Of a DNA stretch of 11,052 bases, positions 1 through 6,138 are shown in pieces. Positions within the stretch are counted from its first letter, which is position 1. Every line of letters starts with the position of its first letter. Position numbers and translations under genes: made by a program. Under the pieces are notes generated by a model, which made no database searches, was not told the origin of the DNA, and was given only the letters and a program-made list of their open reading frames with translations. The stretch comes from an uncultured Eubacterium sp. (GTDB taxonomy: Bacteria; Bacillota; Clostridia; Lachnospirales; Lachnospiraceae): positions 1 through 11,052 of the forward strand of contig CAUCXT010000064.1 in assembly GCA_958446835.1 (NCBI GenBank), given 5' to 3'.

Positions 1-1233
1 CTCTTATCAGCACTGGCACAGAATGAGGTAGAGTCACTATCGCAGAATGTGAAGATGGGTGTGCAATACAAGATGGCAAGAGGGGAGCTGATGGGATTTA
101 ACGGCTGTCTCGGATATGACTACAATCCGGAGGATAAAAGTATTTCGGTCAATCCGGCAGAGGCAGAAACGGTTCGGCTGATATTTGATCTGTATATTCA
201 GGGATACGGAGCAAATACCATTGCCAAAAGACTTACCGAGCTTGGAAAGGTAAACAAAAAGGGTATTGTCAAGTGGACAGACAGTGGTGTCAGAGGAATT
301 ATCAAGAACGAGAAGTACAAGGGTGATTTGCTGATGGGAAAGACCTATACGGTTGATCCGATATCCAAGCGGAGGCTGGAAAATCGTGGAGAGGAAAACC
401 AGTACTATACGAAGAACCACCACGAAGCCATTGTATCGGAGGAGGTTTGGAATGCGGCACAGGAGATTTGTAAAAACCGTTACCGTTCTAATTCAAATGT
501 GGAATCCGGAACCCGGACAAAATATGCACGGAAATTTGCTTTTAGCAGTATGTGTGAATGCGGCTTCTGCGGTACGAATCTGACAAGACGTTCCCACCAT
601 CAGGATACACAGCATAAGAAACCGGTGTGGAAATGCAGGGTGGCAACCAATAAGGGCATTGAGAACTGTCCTAACAGCAAGGCGATTGATGAGAGCATCA
701 TCGAAAATGCCTTTTTGGAGATGTTCGGACTGCTTGCAGATAACTTTGATGATGTGCTGGAATCAGTACTTTCTTCCGTGGAAGAAACAGTATCCAAGGA
801 TGAAAGCTCCGGCAGATTGAAGCAGGTGGAAAAGGACATTGCTTCTCTTGAAAAGAAGCGAAACAAATTGACTGATATGATGCTGGATGATAAAATTTCA
901 AAAGAAGCATACGATGAGAAATACGAAGAATTGAATCGGAAGCTGAAAAAAGCCAATGATGAAAAGGATGTATTATCGCAGAATGTATTATCCCAGAAAA
1001 ACATTCAAAACCGTATGCGGGAGCTTCGGGCAAAGCTTGCAGGTGCAGATGTGCTTGATAAGTTTGACAGAGTTGTATTTGAAAGCATTGTACAGAAGGT
1101 AATTGTGGGTGAAGTGGCAGAGGATGGCACGGTAGACCCATATAAGTTGACTTTTGTGTTAAAGGGTATGGACAATAGCATCATTCCGGACGCAAAAAAC
1201 AGATATAAGAATCTTCACAAGCAGGCGGTATAA
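1..1233 (+). CDS. Large serine recombinase, C-terminal part (5' end outside window)
   Basis: The frame is open from base 1, so the gene is cut by the window edge and the N-terminal catalytic resolvase domain (with the active serine) is not visible. What remains is 410 residues. First comes the junction helix and Recombinase domain (about window residues 1-165, including the typical GYDYN..., EA..VR.IFDLY and TI...L motifs). A zinc ribbon follows, with Cys185, Cys187/190, Cys212 and Cys223, then a long charged coiled coil (about 275-345) and a C-terminal tail. This is the layout of phage- and ICE-type large serine integrases, which cut and rejoin attP and attB with a 2-bp crossover. Such genes usually lie at one end of their element, so an attachment site may be near. 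Inside the coiled coil, bases 970-984 and 985-999 are a near-exact tandem repeat (13 of 15 bases), giving VLSQN-VLSQK. Family assignment is secure; which element it moves cannot be seen. Confidence 0.93.
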   Translation, partial: LLSALAQNEVESLSQNVKMGVQYKMARGELMGFNGCLGYDYNPEDKSISVNPAEAETVRLIFDLYIQGYGANTIAKRLTELGKVNKKGIVKWTDSGVRGIIKNEKYKGDLLMGKTYTVDPISKRRLENRGEENQYYTKNHHEAIVSEEVWNAAQEICKNRYRSNSNVESGTRTKYARKFAFSSMCECGFCGTNLTRRSHHQDTQHKKPVWKCRVATNKGIENCPNSKAIDESIIENAFLEMFGLLADNFDDVLESVLSSVEETVSKDESSGRLKQVEKDIASLEKKRNKLTDMMLDDKISKEAYDEKYEELNRKLKKANDEKDVLSQNVLSQKNIQNRMRELRAKLAGADVLDKFDRVVFESIVQKVIVGEVAEDGTVDPYKLTFVLKGMDNSIIPDAKNRYKNLHKQAV

Positions 1234-1246
1234 CGCCTGCCTGTGA
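1215..1246 (+). other. GC-rich hairpin around the recombinase stop codon
   Basis: The arms GCAGGCG (1221-1227) and CGCCTGC (1234-1240) pair perfectly around a 6-base loop that contains the TAA stop codon (1231-1233). Outside an AA/CT internal loop, TCAC (1215-1218) and GTGA (1243-1246) extend the stem by four pairs. No T-run follows, so it is not a standard intrinsic terminator. It could slow transcription, protect the 3' end of the recombinase mRNA, or tune expression of the small ORF just downstream. The pairing is read directly; the role is inference. Confidence 0.6.
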
Positions 1247-1274
1247 TATAACTCAACAAGGAAGGTGAGCTTGG

Positions 1275-1409
1275 ATGAACGTTCACGAAGACTTGTTGAA
1301 TAACGGAGAAAATAATTGTTCTTTTACCGAAGACGAGGTAGACATTATGTGTTCCGAGGACGGAGACGACGCATGTGGAGACGGTATGTTTGCTGTCAAA
1401 ACTTCATAA
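1275..1409 (+). CDS. Small acidic protein, 44 residues, unknown function
   Basis: An ATG at 1275 opens a frame of 44 codons ending in TAA at 1407-1409. It is preceded by a purine-rich ribosome site (GAAGGTGAG, 1261-1269) at 5 bases spacing. The product is strongly acidic: 12 Asp/Glu against one Lys and one His, with three cysteines (15, 26, 34) and no membrane segment. It begins 41 bases after the recombinase stop and is probably cotranscribed with it, so it may belong to the same element. Two inverted repeats surround the start: TCAACAAG (1253-1260) with CTTGTTGA (1292-1299), and the 10-bp palindrome TGAACGTTCA (1276-1285), which overlaps the start codon. I do not recognise the family. An acidic partner of the recombinase, such as a directionality factor or DNA mimic, is possible but unsupported; it may also be a chance ORF. 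Confidence 0.5.
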   Translation: MNVHEDLLNNGENNCSFTEDEVDIMCSEDGDDACGDGMFAVKTS

Positions 1410-1569
1410 TGAATAATATCAGTGAATGTTAATACTTGTTGCAGAGTGAAAATATGAATTAAAGAGTGATAAATGAATCATTTAAAAAGTAAGATAATTT
1501 TGAAGTGAGTAGCATTCATTATCCATAATAGATATTTTTAATATTATCTCATGTAATTACACAACTGTT

Positions 1570-1604
1570 TAATTGCGAATCCGTGTTTTGCAATTACCAA
1601 TTAC
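1570..1604. repeat. Inverted and direct repeats in the AT-rich gap after the recombinase
   Basis: The 246-base gap 1410-1655 is very AT-rich and has no credible gene. Within it, TAATTGC (1570-1576) and GCAATTA (1590-1596) form a perfect 7-bp inverted repeat with a 13-base spacer. CAATTAC occurs twice in tandem (1591-1597, 1598-1604). Candidate roles are an operator for the Nudix gene or part of a recombinase attachment site. Neither can be decided from this sequence. Confidence 0.4.
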
Positions 1605-1655
1605 CGTTTTTAAAGGAAATCTTCATAGATAAAATAATAGGAGGACATAATTCTA

Positions 1656-2549
1656 ATGAGTGAATCATGGGATGTATATACAAAGGAGCGGAGGCGTACC
1701 GGGAAAATCTGTATTCGCGGAGAACAGGGGGAGCTTTCAGAAGATGAGTTCCATTTATGGGTTATGGTATGGATTAAGAACCCAAAGACCGGAAAATATT
1801 TAGTTTCCCAGCGTTCGGCGGATAAAGATACGTATCCTTTAAAATGGGAAACGGTTGGAGGACATGCAATATTAGGGGAGACTAGTTTAGAGGCGGCTTT
1901 GAGGGAAGTATTTGAAGAGGTGGGAGTTACATTGCAACCTGAGAAAGCAAGACTTCTTGCTACAAAAGTTGCTCTTACATACGATGGAAGCCGCCATAAT
2001 TGGATAAGAGATTCCTATTATTTTGAGACGACAGAAGAGCCGGATTTGAAGAAAGCGACAACGCGGGAAGTGGCACAGACAAGATGGCTGACGCTGCCGG
2101 AAATCAGAAAAATGTATGATAATGGTGATTGCTGTTTGAACATGAGAGATGTTTTCGGATTTGAAGGAAATCCTGTGCCATCGGACAGGTATTGTGATGT
2201 TATAGGGCGCGTGGTAAGAGGAAAGATAGACCGGCCTATGGGAAGCTGTCACCCACGACATAAGGATATGGTTTATCCGATAAATTATGGATATGTCACC
2301 GGAGTGCAAGGTGGAGACGGGGCAGAGCAGGACATATACCTTTTTGGGGAGAACTCAGTGGTTACAGAATATATAGGAAAAGTCATCGCTGTATATCATC
2401 GCTATGATGACAATGAGACCAAATGGATAGTGGTTCCTTGTGACGAAAAAGGCATTATCCGTAGTGATGTGTATATTCCCAGTGATGATGAAATATATGC
2501 GCAGATTGCATTTCAGGAACAATTTTTTAGTGGGGTTCTTGTGAGATAG
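1656..2549 (+). CDS. Nudix hydrolase fused to an inorganic-pyrophosphatase-like domain
   Basis: The protein has 297 residues. The ATG follows AGGAGG (1639-1644) at 11 bases. Residues about 5-170 are a Nudix domain with a complete Nudix box at 69-91 (G-x5-E-x7-REVFEEVGV), which binds Mg2+ and cleaves nucleoside-diphosphate-X compounds. The N-terminal WDVYTKERRRTGK stretch resembles YfcD / isopentenyl-diphosphate-isomerase-like Nudix proteins. Residues about 180-297 resemble family I inorganic pyrophosphatase: YPINYGY (207-213) then DG-x3-D (D221, D226), matching the two metal-binding aspartates of the family signature, and a later acidic patch at 251-254. The usual KYE...LDR section between the first strand and YPxNYGY is missing, so the domain is short (about 115 residues) and may be altered in activity. 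Such a fusion could hydrolyse the pyrophosphate released by the Nudix half; that is inference. The gene stands alone between two AT-rich gaps, 246 bases upstream and 262 bases downstream. Confidence 0.85.
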   Translation: MSESWDVYTKERRRTGKICIRGEQGELSEDEFHLWVMVWIKNPKTGKYLVSQRSADKDTYPLKWETVGGHAILGETSLEAALREVFEEVGVTLQPEKARLLATKVALTYDGSRHNWIRDSYYFETTEEPDLKKATTREVAQTRWLTLPEIRKMYDNGDCCLNMRDVFGFEGNPVPSDRYCDVIGRVVRGKIDRPMGSCHPRHKDMVYPINYGYVTGVQGGDGAEQDIYLFGENSVVTEYIGKVIAVYHRYDDNETKWIVVPCDEKGIIRSDVYIPSDDEIYAQIAFQEQFFSGVLVR

Positions 2550-2636
2550 AAAATGCTGTAATAGTACCTTTCACTATAGTTGCCGAGAGGGAGTTATACA
2601 TATATAGGAATAATCATCAGCAATAATAGGACGCCA

Positions 2637-2671
2637 ATACCTTTGATAAACTAATCATATATGAAAGGTAT
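2637..2671. repeat. Inverted repeat in the AT-rich gap before the GIY-YIG gene
   Basis: ATACCTTT (2637-2644) and AAAGGTAT (2664-2671) are perfect 8-base inverted repeats with a 19-base spacer. A third related copy, TACCTTTCA, lies at 2565-2573 and is complementary to TGAAAGGTA at 2662-2670. The 262-base gap 2550-2811 has no gene of its own. The repeats lie upstream of the only -10-like site in the gap and could be regulator sites; no T-run makes a terminator unlikely. Confidence 0.35.
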
Positions 2672-2700
2672 AAGTATTTTATAAGAATTGTTAATAAAAC

Positions 2701-2729
2701 TTATTTTTAATATTTTATATACTTATAAT
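2701..2729 (+). promoter_or_regulatory. Possible sigma-A promoter of the GIY-YIG gene
   Basis: A perfect TATAAT lies at 2724-2729, with TTATTT (2701-2706) 17 bases upstream as a poor -35 box, in a strongly AT-rich stretch. Transcription would start near 2736, about 75 bases before the ATG at 2812. AT-rich DNA gives such matches by chance, so this is a weak call. Confidence 0.3.
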
Positions 2730-2811
2730 GTATCATAAAATATATATTACAACAATGAAATGTAAATATGTGAATATATAGGGCATAGAGGAAAATAGGA
2801 GCTTAGATAAT

Positions 2812-3672
2812 ATGGCATACGGAAGAGCAATAGAGTTATTCCTTGTTAACGGAACCGCGGATAGTCTTATCACGGCTGAACTGTCCAACTGGAATGGAAA
2901 AGCAATCAAGATTCCACGTATTGAAGTAGCCTCCTGCAATCGTGATGATATCACGCAGGCGGGGGTGTATTTTCTTTTTTGTAAGGAAGATGATGGTTCG
3001 GAATCGGTTTATATTGGGGAAGCCGAAAATATAAAGGAGAGACTGGTACAGCATTTACGTGATTACCAGTCTGAGAAAGAAAAGTATTACTGGAATACGG
3101 CGGTTATTTTTGTTGGGCGAGACTTAAATAAGGCGCTTATCCGGTATCTTGAGCACAATTTAGTTGAAATTGCAAGGAGCAGTAAGAGGTATGTGGTTTT
3201 GACAAAGAATACATATTGCAACACGGTTATGAAAGAATCACAGATTGCCGTGATGAATGAATTTATTGATAATATTAAGGTATTGCTCAATGCATTGGGA
3301 TATAAGGTTCTGGAACCTTATGCGCAGGTTGAATCAGCTTCATCAAAAACGGATGATGAGATTTTATCACTGGTTACCGGCACAGCCAGTGGCTATGGAA
3401 AGGTTACGACAGAAGGCTTTGTTGTATTTGAAGGAGCTGTTATAAATGAGAAAGCTTCTATAAAATCATTAAGTGCGGGAATGCAGAAGCTTAGACAGAA
3501 GATTTTGGACAGTGATAAGGTGCAGAATTGGAGGACCACGGAGGATATACTTTTTTCTAGCTCGTCGGCTGCCGCTGATTTTATCCTTGGATATGGTGTG
3601 AGTGGACCTCAAACCTGGAAGACAAAGGACGGCAGGACATTAAAGGAAATTGAAAACAGTCAGACGGATTGA
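2812..3672 (+). CDS. GIY-YIG nuclease-family protein with DUF4357-type C-terminus
   Basis: The protein has 286 residues; the ATG follows AGGAG (2797-2801). Residues about 45-130 form a GIY-YIG nuclease fold: GVY at 51-53, VYIGE at 66-70, an arginine at 77 in ENIKERL, and Glu114 in RYLEHNL as the likely metal ligand. These are the family's key positions, so it could cut one DNA strand with Mg2+. Residues about 190-286 resemble DUF4357, with the SSSSAAADFILGYG stretch (249-262), TWK (268-270) and DGRTL (273-277), a C-terminal domain often paired with GIY-YIG nucleases. The substrate is unknown. Related proteins occur near restriction or other defence genes, but no methylase partner is intact here; the next ORF is a methyltransferase remnant. 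The long AT-rich leader suggests separate transcription from the Nudix gene. Domain calls are firm; a defence role is inference. Confidence 0.85.
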   Translation: MAYGRAIELFLVNGTADSLITAELSNWNGKAIKIPRIEVASCNRDDITQAGVYFLFCKEDDGSESVYIGEAENIKERLVQHLRDYQSEKEKYYWNTAVIFVGRDLNKALIRYLEHNLVEIARSSKRYVVLTKNTYCNTVMKESQIAVMNEFIDNIKVLLNALGYKVLEPYAQVESASSKTDDEILSLVTGTASGYGKVTTEGFVVFEGAVINEKASIKSLSAGMQKLRQKILDSDKVQNWRTTEDILFSSSSAAADFILGYGVSGPQTWKTKDGRTLKEIENSQTD

Positions 3673-3730
3673 TTGTGCTCTCATGGAATAAATCAAAAAT
3701 ATTACAGAGGATGGGCAGAGAGCTATAGAT

Positions 3731-3991
3731 ATGCATGACATTACAGAGCTCCCGGCATGGGAACGGCTATTTAAGAAAATAGTCTGGACGCAGCTGGGAA
3801 ATATAGAAGGAAAGAGAATACTTGATTTTGAAGCGGCAAATGCACTTCTTGATGGAGAGAACAGTACGGCTTATAAGTTCGGGACTATCAGATATTATGC
3901 GGATAATGATATCTTAGAATGGGAGTCACAATTAATGGGGTATGCAGATACACGATACATACCCAACACGCCCGAAAGGCGTTTTTATTGA
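3731..3991 (+). pseudogene. Methyltransferase remnant (internally deleted and 3'-truncated)
   Basis: The frame codes for 86 residues. Residues about 1-33 (LPAWERLFKK..., then EGKRILDF) look like the N-terminus of a class I SAM-dependent methyltransferase running into motif I. The expected glycine-rich GxGxG that should follow ILDF is absent. Instead the frame goes on with EAANALLDGENSTAY and then a YKFGTIRYY...DILEW stretch that looks like a later part of such a protein. This fits an in-frame internal deletion of roughly 100 residues. The C-terminus is also broken: the last codons (TPERRFY) are the hairpin and T-run of an intrinsic terminator. No clear ribosome site precedes the ATG; the frame is open back to a TAA at 3689-3691. 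It could still be translated as a short peptide, but cannot bind SAM in the usual way. The family call rests on short similarity recalled from known proteins. Confidence 0.55.
3968..3989 (+). terminator. Intrinsic terminator inside the end of the methyltransferase remnant
   Basis: ACGCC (3968-3972), a CGAAA loop (3973-3977) and GGCGT (3978-3982) form a 5-bp hairpin followed by TTTTTATT (3982-3989). It closes the accessory block and insulates the chemoreceptor gene. The open frame reads through it and stops at 3989-3991, which indicates that the original stop codon of the upstream gene has been lost. Confidence 0.75.
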
Positions 3992-4095
3992 CAAAATCAT
4001 CCAAAAACTATAGAAAAACCCCTCTTGTTGTGGTAATATTTAACAATAAACATCTGATTTGTTCAGATTGTGTATTACTTATATATTACTACTTC

Positions 4096-4103
4096 AAGGA
4101 GGG
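4096..4103 (+). promoter_or_regulatory. Ribosome binding site fixing the chemoreceptor start
   Basis: AAGGAGGG lies 9 bases before the ATG at 4113. It selects that ATG over an in-frame TTG at 4059, which has no ribosome site and would add 18 residues. A possible promoter just upstream (TTGTTC 4059-4064, 17 bases, TATATT 4082-4087) would give a leader of only about 19 bases and is uncertain. No convincing flagellar sigma-28 site was found. Confidence 0.75.
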
Positions 4104-4112
4104 ATTTTTTAT

Positions 4113-6125
4113 ATGAGAGAGCAGAAAGCGCAGAGGAAGTCCATAACTTCAATCAAAACCAAGATTCTTGCTGCGGTCAGTGCATTGGTGCTGATTCTTG
4201 TGCTTATCATGATTATAATTTCGTATACGATTTCCAAGAACATAATTACGGATCAGTCAATGCAGTTACTTGAACTTTCTACTAAGAATCAGGCGTCACA
4301 GATTGAGGCTTGGATGTCGGAGAATCTGAATGTGTTCAATACCTTTAAGCAGGATATTGAGACGATGGACTACACGGATGCACAGCTTCAGAGCCTGCTT
4401 GACAGCTATTATGGGAGGAGCACTGATTACCCGGATGGATTTTACATAGCTGATACATCGGGAAAGGTTATGCAGGCGGCGGGTGTGGGTTATAAAAAGA
4501 CGGCAGATACATCTTCCACATGGTATAGCGAGGCATTGACAAGAGTTAATATGGCATTTGGTGATGTTCATGCCAATGAGGCTGGGACGGACGTGGTTAG
4601 TGCTGGAGCTATACTTCGCGATTCGAAAAAGGCGGGCGGCAATGCAAAGGCAAAGAATACAAGACTTCTTATTGTAGATGTGCCGATTGCCCACATACAG
4701 GTTATTGTCAATTCGTTTATCAGTATGGATGATGCGCAGGCAATCCTTGTTGATAGGGAGAACCTGAGCGTGTTATCAAAGAGTGATGACACATTGGCAG
4801 GAAAACTCAGCGATAGTACAGGCTTCCTTGGAACAATAGGAAACAGGATATCGCAGCAGAATTACACCGCGATGACACTTGATGGAAACATCGTTGACTT
4901 CAGGGAGATATCGGGAACTAACTGGGTGCTTGTCTCCTATGTGCCGGAGACAACTATTTTTGCAGAGCTTGCGACGCTCAGAACGACAATGATAGTGGTT
5001 GCAGTGGTTGTCCTTGTGGTTCTTCTGGTGCTTATGGAGAGAATGGTTCATTTTATGATTAAGCCAATCCGTTCGCTCACGGATTCTATTGTGACAATGG
5101 CTTCCGGCGATTTTACGGTGGACATCAAGACTAAGGGAAATGACGAGATTACGCTCATGGGTCACAGCATGAAGGATTTTACAGTCGCAATGAGAAGTAT
5201 GATAAACGATATCTCCAATGTCTCTGAGACATTGAAGGGACAGGCGGAGTCAAGTTCATCCGTCTCAGGTGGACTGTATGAGGCTTCGCTTAAGCAGTCA
5301 AAGACCATAGAGGAACTTAACGGTACAGTTGACCAGCTTTCAACCTCCGTTCAGGAAATTGCAGAGAGCGCAACAGCACTTGCACTTGTCGTTTCTGATA
5401 CAAGGGACAGCAGCAACAATGCTGAGGATAAGATGAATGCAACAGTTGATGTCGCAGAAGCAGGCAAGAGCGATATGCAGAAGGTCGGCGAGGCTATGGG
5501 AGTTATAGAGCAGTCGATAAATGGGCTTCAGGAGTCAATCGATAAGGTCGGAACTGCTTCGCTTGAAATCAATAAGATAGTTGGAATGATTGGTGAGATT
5601 GCCGATGAGACGAATCTTCTGGCGCTTAATGCCTCAATAGAAGCAGCCAGAGCGGGAGACGCAGGCAGAGGATTTGCGGTTGTTGCAACAGAGATAGGAA
5701 GTCTTGCAACGAACAGTAACCAGTCGGTACAGAAGATACAGACCCTTATAAATGAAGTCACGAGACTGGTTGAGGAGACTGTAAATAAGGCAAAAGACAG
5801 TGTCAATGAGATAAATACAAGCAGTCAGCTGGTACATCAGGCAGTGACAACATTTGATACGATATATGATAACATTGTAGAGGCTAACAAGGTGGTAAAT
5901 GACATGGCAGCCAATATGTTGAAGGTTGCAGATGTATCGACTAATGTAGCTTCCATAACAGAGGAACAGGCAGCCAGTGCGGAACTTATTTCACGAAATG
6001 CCGGAAATATTGCTTCTGAATCAAAGAATATTACAGATGACAGTGAGAAGGTAGCTGAGACAGCAAGGAAGCTTGCCGACACATCGGAAAAGCTTATGAC
6101 TCAGATTAATTCTTTCAGGGTATAG
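4113..6125 (+). CDS. Methyl-accepting chemotaxis protein (Cache, HAMP, MCP signal)
   Basis: This is a 670-residue transmembrane chemoreceptor. In order: a short basic cytoplasmic N-terminus, membrane helix 1 (about 18-40), an extracytoplasmic region of about 250 residues with dCache features (YGRSTDYPDGFYIADTSGK, then WY..AL), membrane helix 2 (about 292-316), a HAMP linker (about 317-370) and a long coiled-coil signalling domain. The highly conserved hairpin tip (EIADETNLLALNAS..., residues 495-532) binds CheA and CheW, so the protein should control flagellar rotation. The C-terminus ends SFRV without a CheR-docking pentapeptide. The TAG stop (6123-6125) overlaps the ribosome site of the next gene, so the two are translationally coupled. 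The partner is a binding lipoprotein, suggesting the receptor responds to a captured ligand as well as, or instead of, a ligand bound directly by the Cache domain. Family is certain; the ligand is unknown. Confidence 0.96.
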   Translation: MREQKAQRKSITSIKTKILAAVSALVLILVLIMIIISYTISKNIITDQSMQLLELSTKNQASQIEAWMSENLNVFNTFKQDIETMDYTDAQLQSLLDSYYGRSTDYPDGFYIADTSGKVMQAAGVGYKKTADTSSTWYSEALTRVNMAFGDVHANEAGTDVVSAGAILRDSKKAGGNAKAKNTRLLIVDVPIAHIQVIVNSFISMDDAQAILVDRENLSVLSKSDDTLAGKLSDSTGFLGTIGNRISQQNYTAMTLDGNIVDFREISGTNWVLVSYVPETTIFAELATLRTTMIVVAVVVLVVLLVLMERMVHFMIKPIRSLTDSIVTMASGDFTVDIKTKGNDEITLMGHSMKDFTVAMRSMINDISNVSETLKGQAESSSSVSGGLYEASLKQSKTIEELNGTVDQLSTSVQEIAESATALALVVSDTRDSSNNAEDKMNATVDVAEAGKSDMQKVGEAMGVIEQSINGLQESIDKVGTASLEINKIVGMIGEIADETNLLALNASIEAARAGDAGRGFAVVATEIGSLATNSNQSVQKIQTLINEVTRLVEETVNKAKDSVNEINTSSQLVHQAVTTFDTIYDNIVEANKVVNDMAANMLKVADVSTNVASITEEQAASAELISRNAGNIASESKNITDDSEKVAETARKLADTSEKLMTQINSFRV

Positions 6126-6138
6126 GAGGGAATGTGAC

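Noticed and set aside
1473..1508. Short ATG frame in the AT-rich gap after the recombinase
   Set aside because: Only 11 codons and no ribosome site.
4047..4070. TAAA (4047) followed by a GATT-containing stretch as a flagellar sigma-28 promoter for the chemoreceptor
   Set aside because: The second box matches GCCGATAA at few positions and the best match has a spacer of only about 12 bases.
4059..4112. TTG upstream start adding 18 residues to the chemoreceptor
   Set aside because: No ribosome site precedes it, while AAGGAGGG sits 9 bases before the ATG at 4113, followed by a normal receptor N-terminus.
4776..5165. Antisense open frame in the chemoreceptor gene
   Set aside because: It has no recognisable domain or ribosome site and lies fully opposite a clear coding region; the other minus-strand open frames in the window are similar shadows.
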